The notes: a model not told the origin generated them from the letters alone. 48,962 nt of DNA from Oscillospiraceae bacterium (GCA_017442085.1 JAFSAW010000063.1:1-48962), one strand, 5' to 3'. Positions 14,105 through 23,004 are shown, counted from the first letter of the stretch. Numbers and translations: made by a program.

Positions 14105-15466
14105 CTATTTTAATTCGCCTTTTTTCCATCTGCCTGAAATATAGAAAAACACTCCTATAACAAATGGAGTAAATCCCGCCAGGGCATCTCCAAGCCAGAA
14201 TCCCATATATCCCATCTGCAGCACAATACCAAACAATACAGACAAGCCTATACGCATTATAATTCCGTCAAATATTGCTGTGGCAAAATTCATTTTATAG
14301 TCTCCGCTGCCATTGATAAGAGCATTTGCGGGAGAACGGAAGGCACTGCCGAAAAACATAAGTACAGCAACAGGCAGATATTCCAGCGCAATATCAAGAA
14401 CTTCTTTTTCCTTACTGAATACACCAAAAATCTGAATCGGAAATGCACAAAAAGCAATACTCATAAATGCTGCTATTGTAAAAGTGATTGACGAAACGGT
14501 AATAATAATTTTAGGAACGCGTTCGTATTTTTTTGCACCGATATTCTGCCCGACCATAGATGAACCTGCAGTGTTTACCGAGTTTGACACAAGATTGGAT
14601 ATACTTGCAATTTTGTTTGCAACACCTGCAAAGGCAGAAACCGCAACACCATAAGAATTTATCCAGCTGTTTACAAACAATTTTGAAACCTGAATTGAAG
14701 CACTTTTTATTGCCATAGGCAAACCCAGTTTTACAAGGCTTAAAAACATCTCTTTGTCAGGATTAAGGAAAAACAACGGTGAAAAACTTATACCGATAAT
14801 ATCCCTTTTTCTATACAGATAGGATGCAGAAAACAAAAAGCTTATACCCTGACTGATAACTGTGGCAAGGGCAGCACCCATACAGCCAAACGGCAGAACT
14901 ATTACAAAAACAATATCGAGAATAATGTTAAGCACCGCTGCTATGGCAATAAACATAAACGGATGCCTTGAATCTCCCATACCTCGCAATACCGCACTGC
15001 CGATATTGTACCCGTATATAAACACAAGACCTATTATGCTTACCGTTGAATATGCAAGTGCACCTGCATAAGCTTCGGGCGGGGTATTCATAAAGTCAAG
15101 CAATGTACGGCGCAGGATAAGGCAAACTGCACTTACCGCAAGCGAACAGCCAAGCACCGATGTATACATTGTAGCAATAAATCTGCCGAGCTTTTCACGC
15201 TGACCCGCCCCGACAATGTGGCTTATAAGCACCTGTCCCGCATTTGAAAATCCCATAGCAAAAAATGTGAGAAAATGGGCAATATCTCCACCTACTGCAA
15301 CAGCTGAAAGACCTGTCTGCCCCAGTTTTTGCCCTACAATAATCATATCTACAGTGTTGTAAATTATCTGCAGCAGGCTTGACAAAAACAGCGGTGTTGC
15401 AAAGGTTATAAGCTGCTTTGGAATATTTCCGTGAGAAAAGTCCGAAATTATTTTTTGGTTTGTCAT
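14105..15466 (-). CDS. MATE family efflux transporter
   Basis: 453 residues with about twelve membrane helices in two related halves, the size of MATE (multidrug and toxic compound extrusion) exporters. The N-terminal half opens with FATPLFLSSLLQIIYNTVDM and VGQKLGQTGLSAVAVGG, a familiar MATE start. The second half contains VSNSVNTAGSSMVGQNIGA, the repeated motif. These proteins export cationic compounds in exchange for Na+ or H+. Substrate unknown. SD AAGGAT. It lies 58 bases downstream of the TraX gene on the same strand and may share its transcript, ending at the hairpin at 14011. Confidence 0.94.
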   Translation of the reverse strand: MTNQKIISDFSHGNIPKQLITFATPLFLSSLLQIIYNTVDMIIVGQKLGQTGLSAVAVGGDIAHFLTFFAMGFSNAGQVLISHIVGAGQREKLGRFIATMYTSVLGCSLAVSAVCLILRRTLLDFMNTPPEAYAGALAYSTVSIIGLVFIYGYNIGSAVLRGMGDSRHPFMFIAIAAVLNIILDIVFVIVLPFGCMGAALATVISQGISFLFSASYLYRKRDIIGISFSPLFFLNPDKEMFLSLVKLGLPMAIKSASIQVSKLFVNSWINSYGVAVSAFAGVANKIASISNLVSNSVNTAGSSMVGQNIGAKKYERVPKIIITVSSITFTIAAFMSIAFCAFPIQIFGVFSKEKEVLDIALEYLPVAVLMFFGSAFRSPANALINGSGDYKMNFATAIFDGIIMRIGLSVLFGIVLQMGYMGFWLGDALAGFTPFVIGVFFYISGRWKKGELK

Positions 15467-15524
15467 CAGTATCCTTCTTTAAAATTGTAATTTGACAGTT
15501 TGATTTTTATATTCACCTTTTAAT

Positions 15525-16235
15525 TTATAAAAACAGATATTTGACTGCATAAATCACTGCAAGGTGCAGCGGGTAGTAAATGTAAAAAAAGTTCTTGGGA
15601 ATGATATTTTCCCGTTTGCCGTTATACATAACAAGCAGCGGTATTGCCAGAAGTGAAAAGTACTGCAGATATATGCTCTGTCCTGATATAAGTATAAGTG
15701 CATATGCCAGCATGCCAACCTTTGCAACAATATTTGCTTTGGTTTTATCCGCTTCAGAAATGCAGCTTACCAGTGCAGGTGTCACACATCCGTAAAAACC
15801 GTAATCTATCGTAACCTTTCCGTTCAATTCATATACTGCATATACAACCGCAACCAAAAGCAGCACAGCAGATATCTTTTTAAGGACAGAAGCTTCGCTG
15901 CTGCAAACCCTGAACATATGTTGCATTGTATATACAATTATAATTGACAGTGTAAATGTGCAGGGAATGCGCAGAAAAATATGTGTATCGAACCTGTAAA
16001 ACAACAGCTGGCATACTGCTGCCAGACTTGCCATATTAATAAGATACCGCTTTTTGTTTCCTGTGTGCACACAGCCTTCTGCAACCATAAACGCAAATAT
16101 GGGAAATGCAATGCGCCCTATAATGCGCAGCACTGTGATATGAGGCAAAAGATATGCACCTATATGGTCTATAGTCATTGCAAACACAGCAATTATCTTT
16201 AATCTGTCATTGGAAAGTCCTTTAACCCCGCACAT
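15525..16235 (-). CDS. TraX family membrane protein
   Basis: 236 residues, six to eight hydrophobic segments. The start LSNDRLKIIAVFAMTIDHIGAYL and the following RIIGRIAFPIFAFMVAEG are the hallmark of the TraX family, as is the C-terminal NFFYIYYPLHLAVIYAVKYL. TraX acetylates F pilin in conjugative plasmids, but chromosomal homologues are common in Clostridia away from conjugation genes. Acyl transfer to a surface polymer is the likely activity here. No conjugation genes are in the window. SD AGGAGATATT precedes ATG 16235. Confidence 0.9.
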   Translation of the reverse strand: MCGVKGLSNDRLKIIAVFAMTIDHIGAYLLPHITVLRIIGRIAFPIFAFMVAEGCVHTGNKKRYLINMASLAAVCQLLFYRFDTHIFLRIPCTFTLSIIIVYTMQHMFRVCSSEASVLKKISAVLLLVAVVYAVYELNGKVTIDYGFYGCVTPALVSCISEADKTKANIVAKVGMLAYALILISGQSIYLQYFSLLAIPLLVMYNGKRENIIPKNFFYIYYPLHLAVIYAVKYLFL

Positions 16236-16291
16236 AATATCTCCTCTTTTTCATCTTGCTGAATATGGATACAGTATAACATTTTTAACGG

Positions 16292-16334
16292 AAAATAAAA
16301 AGCAGATTATCACAATCACTGTGATAACCTGCTT
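16292..16334 (-). terminator. intrinsic terminator of glsA
   Basis: Minus strand AGCAGGTTATCACA / TGTGATAATCTGCT (16333-16301, one G-T pair) around a 5-base loop, then TTTTATTTT. Confidence 0.88.
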
Positions 16335-16345
16335 CTGTTTTCTGT

Positions 16346-17257
16346 TTATCCAAACATATGAAGATTAAGCTTTTCGGAAATATACTGCAGCATTTCTATG
16401 CCTGCGATGCTGTTGCCTTTCACATCAAGGGCAGGGCCATAAATACCTATACCCATAGTGCCTTTCACAACAGATATAATGCCTCCGCCAACACCGCTCT
16501 TTGATGGCAGACCAACTTTGAGAGCAAATTCCCCTGCTCCGTCATACATACCGCAGGTAAACATAATTGTATTTACAATTTTAACTGTCTGTGGCTGCAG
16601 CAGAACATCGTTTGTTTTTGGGTCAACACCGTTGCAGGCAAGAATAAGGCCAAGATTTGCAAGAGATTTTGCTGTTACGCTGAGCGAACACATATTTACA
16701 TAGAATTCCAGTGTTTTTTCAACATCGGCAGTGATATATCCCTTGCTGTGCAGCAGATAAGCAATTGCACGGTTGCGGGAAAGGTTTGCCATTTCGGAAG
16801 CAAACACATCTTCGTCTATATAAATTTCATCATCAAGGCACCATCTGCGTGCATATTCCACCATATCTTCAATAGTGCAAAGTTCGCAAAGATATCCGCA
16901 TATTACCATAGCACCTGCATTTACCATTGGGTTGTGCGGTGTGCTGTCTGCCTTTTCCAGTTTCATAAGAGAGTTGAATGCATCACCCGAAGGCTCCATG
17001 CCCACACGTTCAAAAACCTTGTCCGGGCCAAGCTTTTCCAGTGCTACCGCGAAACTGATTATCTTTGAAATACTCTGGATTGTAAAACGCTTTTCACACT
17101 GACCAGCAGATATGCACATACCGTACTGTGTTGCAATACAAACACCCAGGTCATTTTTATCTGCTTTGCCAAGTTCAGGAATATAAGTTGCCACAGCACC
17201 ATACTGTGTTTTTTCTTTGCCTTTTTCAAAAGCTTCATTTAAAACTCTGTTTAACAT
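16346..17257 (-). CDS. glsA: glutaminase A
   Basis: 303 residues, full length for the serine-dependent glutaminases related to beta-lactamases. They hydrolyse L-glutamine to L-glutamate and ammonia in the cytoplasm. The catalytic Ser62 and Lys65 form the S-x-x-K motif in FTIQSISKIISF. STPHNPMVNAGAM, YVNMCSLSVTAKSLAN and GLPSKSGVGGGI are the other conserved blocks of the family. No C-terminal ankyrin or STAS extension is present. It may supply glutamate and nitrogen, or contribute to acid tolerance as in some gut bacteria; no transporter is adjacent to decide this. It is monocistronic, with its own terminator at 16292. Confidence 0.97.
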   Translation of the reverse strand: MLNRVLNEAFEKGKEKTQYGAVATYIPELGKADKNDLGVCIATQYGMCISAGQCEKRFTIQSISKIISFAVALEKLGPDKVFERVGMEPSGDAFNSLMKLEKADSTPHNPMVNAGAMVICGYLCELCTIEDMVEYARRWCLDDEIYIDEDVFASEMANLSRNRAIAYLLHSKGYITADVEKTLEFYVNMCSLSVTAKSLANLGLILACNGVDPKTNDVLLQPQTVKIVNTIMFTCGMYDGAGEFALKVGLPSKSGVGGGIISVVKGTMGIGIYGPALDVKGNSIAGIEMLQYISEKLNLHMFG

Positions 17258-17329
17258 CTGTATCCCCTTTTTAATTGTATAATAAATTTATTCTAACATT
17301 GTAAAACTGTATTTTCAATTAATAATTTG

Positions 17330-17743
17330 TTAAATCAAGATTCCGTCACAGTGATCAACTTCGTGCTGGATTATCTGTGCGGTAAAGTCTTTAATGGTTT
17401 TAATTCTTGTCTGAAACTTTTCGTTCTGATACTGTACTTTAATTGTTTTATACCTTTTTGTTTTTCTTGGGCCGCCAAGCAAGGACAAACAGCTTTCTTC
17501 CGTCTCGTATGGTTCGGCCTTTTTTATTATTTGGGGGTTGAACATAACCATATACTCCCCGTCATTGTCAAATGCAATAATCCGCTTTGCTTCGCCTATC
17601 ATATTTGCAGCCATACCCACACAGCCTTCTTCGTGAGCTATAAGCGTATCCAGCAAATCCTGTGCAGTCTGCAAATCTGCTTCGGTTGCTTTCTCTGCCT
17701 TTTTTGCAAGAAAAAGCGGGTCGTGCATCAGTTCTTTTACCAT
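17330..17743 (-). CDS. peptide deformylase, second and divergent copy
   Basis: 137 residues, short for a deformylase but with all three motifs. Motif I is GCVGMAANMIG, with Met where most enzymes have the oxyanion Gln of GxGLAAPQ. Motif II is EESCLSL, with the metal-binding Cys. Motif III is QHEVDHCDG, with both metal His and the catalytic Glu. It should remove formyl groups from N-terminal methionine, perhaps on a restricted set of substrates. The housekeeping def lies at 45987, so this is an accessory copy. Its start overlaps the end of the AlbA_2 gene by 7 bases, which indicates cotranscription and perhaps translational coupling. The protein ends right after motif III, without the usual C-terminal helix. 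Confidence 0.88.
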   Translation of the reverse strand: MVKELMHDPLFLAKKAEKATEADLQTAQDLLDTLIAHEEGCVGMAANMIGEAKRIIAFDNDGEYMVMFNPQIIKKAEPYETEESCLSLLGGPRKTKRYKTIKVQYQNEKFQTRIKTIKDFTAQIIQHEVDHCDGILI

Positions 17744-18213
17744 ATATAATTATCCTCCTGTGCCTCTTTAATCATCTGCCGCACCTGCTGAGGAGTACAG
17801 CGGCAGTCTCCTTCACCATTTCGTATATAAGTTCCCTGAAATATATCCTTGCCGATATAAACAGGTTTATCTGCATTTTCTGCTTTTGGTACGGTTATAA
17901 CAATAATTCTTTTGCCGTCAGCATATTTTATCTGCACATCATCATCGCAAAGAATATTTACGCTTACACGTTCTTTGTCATTTATAATATCCCAGAATTC
18001 AGTTATAAGCTTTTCAGGGGCTGAAATATCACTGACTGCGTGAAGGCTTTTGTCCTTAAGTTCCTCAACGCCCAGCAGAATTACACCGCCAAGGGTGTTT
18101 GCAAAGGCTGAATAGCTTTCCCATAGGCTTTCGGGCAGTCCGCCTATTGCCTGCTTTGCTTCTATGCGGTTATTTTCTTTATATTTTTCAAGTTTATTGT
18201 AATCCAGCACCAT
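17737..18213 (-). CDS. AlbA_2 (Schlafen-like) domain protein
   Basis: 158 residues consisting of one AlbA_2 domain. It has an N-terminal acidic-basic strand (NNRIEAKQAIGGLPESLWESYSAFANTLGGVILLGVEE) that matches the ExKxA...S..AfaNt.GG.i..G signature, a middle strand (GKRIIVITVPKAE), and the closing KPVYIGKDIFQGTYIRNG. Longer relatives add a helix-turn-helix and ATPase part, which is missing here. Such domains bind nucleic acids or nucleotides and appear in regulators and some defence proteins. SD AAAGGACTG precedes ATG 18213. It overlaps the small deformylase gene, and nothing else links them. Confidence 0.85.
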   Translation of the reverse strand: MVLDYNKLEKYKENNRIEAKQAIGGLPESLWESYSAFANTLGGVILLGVEELKDKSLHAVSDISAPEKLITEFWDIINDKERVSVNILCDDDVQIKYADGKRIIVITVPKAENADKPVYIGKDIFQGTYIRNGEGDCRCTPQQVRQMIKEAQEDNYIW

Positions 18214-18271
18214 ATCAGTCCTTTTTTGTATTGTATAAAACTATATTACCATACAAATGCCGTAAATAAAA

Positions 18272-18297
18272 GAAAAACGGGGATTTTCCCCGTTTTT
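18272..18297 (-). terminator. intrinsic terminator
   Basis: AAAAACGGGGA / TCCCCGTTTTT with a 3-base loop (18273-18297), and TTTTTCTTTT on the minus-strand exit. It ends the 18307 gene. Confidence 0.9.
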
Positions 18298-18306
18298 GCA
18301 TTTGAA

Positions 18307-18540
18307 TTATACATCAAGTGTGTGGCCGCAATGTTTACATCTGCGCACAACAAGCTTGCCAAGATGTTTTTTGCATTTCGGACATCTCCATCCGATAAGA
18401 TATACCGCTGCAAAAATTGCAAAAAAACCAAGCATAATATAGATTAGCAACTGATTATTTGTAAATGAACCTATAACCAATGCCGCTACAATAGTGATAA
18501 AAGTTGCAGTAAGAATAAATTTTACATTTTTTAAATCCAT
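18307..18540 (-). CDS. small membrane protein with C-terminal zinc ribbon
   Basis: 77 residues. Two hydrophobic segments (about 8-24 and 31-49) are followed by a soluble tail with CPKC and CKHC about 15 residues apart, a typical rubredoxin-knuckle zinc ribbon. The order membrane hairpin then zinc ribbon suggests a cytoplasmic metal-binding knob on a membrane anchor. No known named family comes to mind. The preceding SD is AGGAGAT and a clear terminator follows, so it is a real single gene. Function unknown. Confidence 0.78.
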   Translation of the reverse strand: MDLKNVKFILTATFITIVAALVIGSFTNNQLLIYIMLGFFAIFAAVYLIGWRCPKCKKHLGKLVVRRCKHCGHTLDV

Positions 18541-18590
18541 TTTATATATCTCCTGATTATTTATATAACAAAAATAACATTATTGTGTGC

Positions 18591-19094
18591 TTATTCTGTG
18601 AATTTTGCAAATACAATTTCGTTGCCGTGTTCTTCGATTATCTTTTTAAGGTCACTGAATTTAAGCCAGATTGTTGCCGTATTGTCATTTGGATGAACAC
18701 CTACTTCTTCATTGCCAACAAGGTCACGGTCAAAAATCATAACAACACTTTTGTCTTCGTTGTTAAGCAGACCAAGAGGCGAAACACTGCCCTGTGTAAG
18801 CCCAAGATATTTATCCAGTCTTTCTGCCGACCCGAAACTGAGCTTTGAACTGCCGATATATTCTGCCAGAGCGCGCAGGTCAACGTGTTTTTCTTCGGGA
18901 ACTGTCAGCAAAAAGTGATTTTTGCCTTTATAGTCACGCATAAACATATTTTTGCACACAGTGCCCTTTTGTGTTATGCCCGCTGCATCCATTTCTTCCA
19001 TTGTAAATACAGCTTCGTGTTCCAGCACTTCGTAGCTTATATTGTTTTCTTTGAGAAAATCATATATTCTCTGTTTTGTATATCTTTCACCCAT
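18591..19094 (-). CDS. YbaK/ProX-type aminoacyl-tRNA deacylase
   Basis: 167 residues from ATG 19094 (GGGGT eight bases upstream); the long upstream extension of the frame is not coding-like. It matches prolyl-tRNA-synthetase-associated editing domains. Blocks are ISYEVLEHEAVFTMEEMD, TVCKNMFMRDYKGKNHFLLTVP with the conserved Lys of the KN motif, and LSFGSAERLDKYLGLTQGSVSPLGLLN. Members hydrolyse Ala-tRNAPro or similar mischarged tRNAs in trans. The length equals stand-alone ProX/PrdX proteins. It is a single gene; none of its neighbours is a tRNA synthetase. Confidence 0.92.
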   Translation of the reverse strand: MGERYTKQRIYDFLKENNISYEVLEHEAVFTMEEMDAAGITQKGTVCKNMFMRDYKGKNHFLLTVPEEKHVDLRALAEYIGSSKLSFGSAERLDKYLGLTQGSVSPLGLLNNEDKSVVMIFDRDLVGNEEVGVHPNDNTATIWLKFSDLKKIIEEHGNEIVFAKFTE

Positions 19095-19239
19095 AATTAT
19101 ACCCCGTATAATCTTTCTATGTAAACTATTAAACCATATATAGCATTTAATCGCAAGAAGATTTATATGTGGATTATTCAGATTGAATATGATAAAATAT
19201 AATTTATGAGTTAATTTGTTTTTAACGGAGATTTTTACT

Positions 19240-21147
19240 ATGAAAAAATTTTTAAAACGTTTGTCTGTATTTGCCGCTGTGCTTATAATCAGTGCTGCAA
19301 TGAGCATAACTGTATCTGCACAGAGCGCAAATAAAGATGTTACTGTTCTTTTTACTCACGATTTGCATTCTCATTTTCTTCCATCTGTTGATGAAAACGG
19401 CAACGAATACGGCGGTTATGCACGTCTTATGACAGTTATCAGCCAGCAGAAAGAAAAATATCCCAACGCCATTCTTGTTGACGGCGGCGACTTTGCAATG
19501 GGCAGCCTTTTTCAGACTGCATACAGCACCCACGCACTTGAACTGCGTATGATGGGTGCTATGGGCTATGATGTTACCACTTTCGGCAACCACGAATTTG
19601 ACTATCTGCCAAGCGGTCTTGCCCATATGCTCAACATTGCAAAATCCAGCGGCGACCCTGTGCCACAGATTGTTATGTCCAACTATCTGCCGCCCCTTGA
19701 AGGTGAAGAAAACTACAGCAGTGATGCCGATATGATGTGGTTTGCCCTTGAACACTATGGTGTAAAAGGCTACACTGTCATTGAACGTGGCGGGGTATAT
19801 TATGTGGTGTTTGGTATATTCGGCTATGATGCTGATGACTGTGCACCAAACAGCGGTATGGTTATGGAAGACCCTGTGGCTGTTTCTCAGGCTGTTGTTG
19901 ATGAAGCTGTTGCTTACTGCGTTGACACATACGGCACAGAACCTGTTGTGATATGCCTTTCCCACAGCGGTACATCTGACGGTCAGGGTGAAGACTACGA
20001 GCTTGCAAAGGCGGTAAACGGCATTGATGTTATTGTGTCAGGGCACACCCACACAAAACTTACAGAGCCTATTGTTGTAAACGACACATATATTGTTTCT
20101 GCCGATGAATACGGCAAAAATCTTGGTGTGTTAAACTTTGAACTTTCTGAAGACGGAAAGGTTTTGCTTAAAGACTATCAGCTTATACCTGTAAATGCAG
20201 AAACAAAAGAAGATGCAACTATTGCTGCTCTTGTTGAAAAATACAAAAATGATGTTGAGACAAACTATCTTTCAAAATATGGTATGGGTTATGATGAAGT
20301 GCTTGTACACAACCCTTATCAGTTTGAAGATGTAGCCACAATAGGTGCAACACAGCATGAAACTGCGGTGTGCAATATCTTCTCTGATGCATACAAATGG
20401 GCTGTTGAACAGGCAACCGGAGAAACTGTTGATATGGCTGTTACTGCACGCGGTGTTGTTCGCGAAAGTCTGCCTACAGGTGATATAACAGTTTCTGATG
20501 TTTTCAACGCCGCTTCTCTTGGTGTGGGTACCGAAGGCGAACTTGTATCGGTTTATCTTACCGGCAAGGAACTTAAAACTGCTGTGGAAATTGATGCTTC
20601 TGTTCAGCCTCTTATGAATGCCGCCCAGCTTTACTGTTCCGGCGTTGAATATTCCTTTAATACAAACCGAATGCTGTTCAACAAAGTTGACTATGCAATG
20701 CTGCGCCGTGATGACGGAACATTGGAAGAAATTGAAGATGACAAGCTTTACAATGTTGTTACGGGTATGTACTGCGGTGAAATGCTTGGCGGCGTAAAAG
20801 AAACTTCTTTTGGGCTTTTATCCATCGAGCCAAAGGACAAAAACGGCAACCTGATTGATATGGAAAACCTTTCAGACTATGTTGTAAAAGATGAAAACGG
20901 CAATCCTGTAAAAGAATGGTATGCTATTTCTTCTTATCTTAAAGAGATGGGCGGAGAAATGGACAGCAGGTATGCCGATGTTGACGGCAGAAAGATTGTA
21001 TATTCCAGCCTTAACCCTGCAGACCTTTTGAGAAATGCCAACAAATTTACATATCTGCTTATTGGTATTTTTGTTGCATTGATACTTTTGGCTGTTTTTA
21101 TTATAAGATTTATTTATACAAGAAAAAAACGCAAAAACAAAAGATAA
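19240..21147 (+). CDS. surface-anchored 5'-nucleotidase/metallophosphatase
   Basis: 635 residues from ATG 19240 (CGGAG upstream). It has a signal peptide (about 1-29, ending VSAQSA) and a metallophosphatase domain with D41xH43, G83D84, G116NHE, LSHSG and SGHTHT motifs. A 5'-nucleotidase C-terminal substrate-binding domain follows (about 360-560), and the protein closes with a membrane segment (about 604-626) before KKRKNKR. This is the UshA/YfkN layout with two metal ions. It should dephosphorylate extracellular nucleotides for nucleoside and phosphate uptake. The C-terminal anchor, instead of an LPXTG motif, tethers it to the outer face of the membrane. Monocistronic. Confidence 0.94.
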   Translation: MKKFLKRLSVFAAVLIISAAMSITVSAQSANKDVTVLFTHDLHSHFLPSVDENGNEYGGYARLMTVISQQKEKYPNAILVDGGDFAMGSLFQTAYSTHALELRMMGAMGYDVTTFGNHEFDYLPSGLAHMLNIAKSSGDPVPQIVMSNYLPPLEGEENYSSDADMMWFALEHYGVKGYTVIERGGVYYVVFGIFGYDADDCAPNSGMVMEDPVAVSQAVVDEAVAYCVDTYGTEPVVICLSHSGTSDGQGEDYELAKAVNGIDVIVSGHTHTKLTEPIVVNDTYIVSADEYGKNLGVLNFELSEDGKVLLKDYQLIPVNAETKEDATIAALVEKYKNDVETNYLSKYGMGYDEVLVHNPYQFEDVATIGATQHETAVCNIFSDAYKWAVEQATGETVDMAVTARGVVRESLPTGDITVSDVFNAASLGVGTEGELVSVYLTGKELKTAVEIDASVQPLMNAAQLYCSGVEYSFNTNRMLFNKVDYAMLRRDDGTLEEIEDDKLYNVVTGMYCGEMLGGVKETSFGLLSIEPKDKNGNLIDMENLSDYVVKDENGNPVKEWYAISSYLKEMGGEMDSRYADVDGRKIVYSSLNPADLLRNANKFTYLLIGIFVALILLAVFIIRFIYTRKKRKNKR

Positions 21148-21173
21148 TTAATAAAATTTGATAATAAATTATT

Positions 21174-21214
21174 AAAACCGGACATTCATTATAGATGTTC
21201 GGTTTTAATTTTTG
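21174..21214 (+). terminator. intrinsic terminator
   Basis: AAAACCGGACAT (21174-21185) and ATGTTCGGTTTT (21195-21206), one G-U pair and a 9-base loop, then AATTTTTG. Confidence 0.88.
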
Positions 21215-21243
21215 TATTTTTGTATCAATATGCATAATTTCTA

Positions 21244-21273
21244 TTGATTTATACATACAATATATTGTATAAT
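21244..21273 (+). promoter_or_regulatory. promoter upstream of glycine riboswitch 2
   Basis: -35 TTGATT (21244-21249), 18-base spacer, -10 TATAAT (21268-21273), about 30 bases before the first aptamer. Confidence 0.65.
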
Positions 21274-21309
21274 TTGTACCAATTAAACAATTGAACAAAA
21301 CCATATGAT

Positions 21310-21461
21310 GTCTGCAGGAAAAGATTTTTAAATCTACCGAAGGATTGACGCTCTCAGGTAAACAGACTGTAGATTGATGGAACTCTGGAGACGCTCACAT
21401 TTGTGAGGGCCGAAGGTGCAAGCAGTTTTACTGTAAATCTCTCAGGCAAAAAGGACAGAGA
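21310..21461 (+). promoter_or_regulatory. tandem glycine riboswitch (two aptamers)
   Basis: Aptamer 1 spans 21310-21367, closed by GTCTG/CAGAC, with ACCGAAGGATTG and GCTCTCAGGTAAAC; the usual AAAGGAC segment is shortened. Aptamer 2 spans 21381-21461, with AACTCTGGAG, GCCGAAGGTGCAAG and CTCTCAGGCAAAAAGGACAGAG, at consensus. It controls AGCS symporter 3 through the hairpin at 21506. As in switch 1, the second aptamer is the better conserved. Confidence 0.95.
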
Positions 21462-21505
21462 TGCTTATATATTAAATCTTTTGATTTTTTATTTTGTTTC
21501 CCCTG

Positions 21506-21550
21506 CGGGATATTGGCATCTTTGCACAATATCTCGTTTATTTTGTTTTT
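21506..21550 (+). terminator. terminator, expression platform of glycine riboswitch 2
   Basis: CGGGATATTG (21506-21515) and CAATATCTCG (21527-21536), with a small inner GCA/TGC pairing in the loop, then TTTATTTTGTTTTT. It sits between the aptamers and ATG 21603. Confidence 0.8.
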
Positions 21551-21602
21551 GGTGGTTCGATTGTTTTAAACAAAAACAAAAAATTAAAAGGAGTATTTTA
21601 TT

Positions 21603-22988
21603 ATGATGGAAATGATTACCAGTATCAATGGTACAATCAACAGTTTTGTGTGGGGTCCGATTATGCTGGCTCTTCTGGTTGGCACAGGTGTTTACCTTAC
21701 AATCCGCACAGGATGTATTCAGGTTAAATGGTTCGGCTATATAATGAAAAACACAGTCGGCAGCCTTTTCCGCAAGGATGACAAAAAAGAAGGCGGCAAA
21801 AACCTTACACCTTTCCAGGCTGTTACAACAGCACTGGCAGGTACAGTAGGCACAGGCAACATTGCAGGTGTTACAGGTGCTATCTTTGTTGGCGGCCCTG
21901 GTGCTGTTTTCTGGATGTGGGTAAGTGCATTCTTTGGTATGTGCACAAAATATGCAGAAATTGCATTGGCTATGAAATACCGTATCACAGATGAAAACGG
22001 TGTACATAAGGGCGGTCCTATGTACTATATCGAAAACGGTCTTGGCAAAAACTGGAAACCATTGGCTGTTATTTTTGCAGTCCTTGGCGGTCTTGCTTCC
22101 TTTGGTATAGGTAACATCGCACAGTCCAGCGAAATTGCAGGTGCTATGAAAGGTCTTGTTGGTCTTAACCCATTGATTACAGGCATTCTGCTTGCTGTTA
22201 TTATTTCATTTGTTCTTGTTGGCGGTGTAAAACGTATCGGTCAGGTAACAAGCTATATGGTTCCTTTTATGGCTATGTTCTATATTGCAGCAGGCATTAT
22301 TGTAATAGTTATGAAAATCAATATGGTTCCTGCAGTTTTTGTTAACATCATTACATCTGCTTTCAGCTTTGAAGCTGTTGGCGGCGGTGTTTTTGGCTAT
22401 GCTATTATGGTTGCTATGAAACAGGGCTTTGCACGCGGTGTTTTCTCTAACGAAGCAGGTCTTGGTTCTGCACCTATCGCTCACGCAGCTTCTTCTACAG
22501 AAGACCCTGCAGAACAGGCAATCTGGGGTGTGTTTGAAGTATTTATCGACACAATTGTTATCTGTACAATCACAGCTATGACAGTTCTGCTTTCCGGCAT
22601 CGAACTTGGCCCTGATGCCCTCAGTGCATATGCTTCCAAAGGTGCTGCAGCAGTTTATGCTTTCAATTCCATTCTGCCTGGTACAATCGGCGGTCTTATT
22701 ATTCAGATAAGCCTTTTGTTCTTTGCATTGTCCACAATTCTCAGCTGGTCTTACTACGGTGAACGCTGCTGGGGTTATATTTCCAACAACAGCAAGATTG
22801 TAAATGCTGTTTACAAAGTTATCTTTATCCTTTTCTGTATCGTAGGTGCAACAGGCAGCGGTACACTGATGTGGGATATTGCAGACACTCTCAACGGTAT
22901 GATGGCAATCCCTAACCTTATTGCCCTGCTGTTCCTGTCAGGCGTTGTTGTTAACATCACAAAAGATTATTTTAAAGACAAAAAATAA
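21603..22988 (+). CDS. AGCS family Na+/alanine-glycine symporter 3
   Basis: 461 residues, about eleven membrane helices. Signatures are GTGNIAGVTGAIFVGGPGA, FWMWVSAFFGMCTKYAEIALA, GGPMYYIENGLGKNW and FSNEAGLGSAPIAHAASST. AAAAGGAG lies nine bases before ATG 21603; a second ATG follows at once and could also be used. It is controlled by its own tandem glycine riboswitch and is most like copy 2 (9584). Together with copy 1 it makes two symporters under separate glycine sensors in one chromosome region, while copy 2 has none. A perfect hairpin at 23005 ends the transcript. Confidence 0.96.
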   Translation: MMEMITSINGTINSFVWGPIMLALLVGTGVYLTIRTGCIQVKWFGYIMKNTVGSLFRKDDKKEGGKNLTPFQAVTTALAGTVGTGNIAGVTGAIFVGGPGAVFWMWVSAFFGMCTKYAEIALAMKYRITDENGVHKGGPMYYIENGLGKNWKPLAVIFAVLGGLASFGIGNIAQSSEIAGAMKGLVGLNPLITGILLAVIISFVLVGGVKRIGQVTSYMVPFMAMFYIAAGIIVIVMKINMVPAVFVNIITSAFSFEAVGGGVFGYAIMVAMKQGFARGVFSNEAGLGSAPIAHAASSTEDPAEQAIWGVFEVFIDTIVICTITAMTVLLSGIELGPDALSAYASKGAAAVYAFNSILPGTIGGLIIQISLLFFALSTILSWSYYGERCWGYISNNSKIVNAVYKVIFILFCIVGATGSGTLMWDIADTLNGMMAIPNLIALLFLSGVVVNITKDYFKDKK

Positions 22989-23004
22989 TTTACATATCAA
23001 AAGC

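Noticed and set aside
15525-16235. Part of a conjugative element because of TraX
   Set aside because: No relaxase, type IV secretion or integrase genes are in the window; chromosomal TraX homologues are common.
17327-17749. 140-codon plus-strand frame
   Set aside because: Antisense of the small peptide deformylase, whose three motifs are intact.
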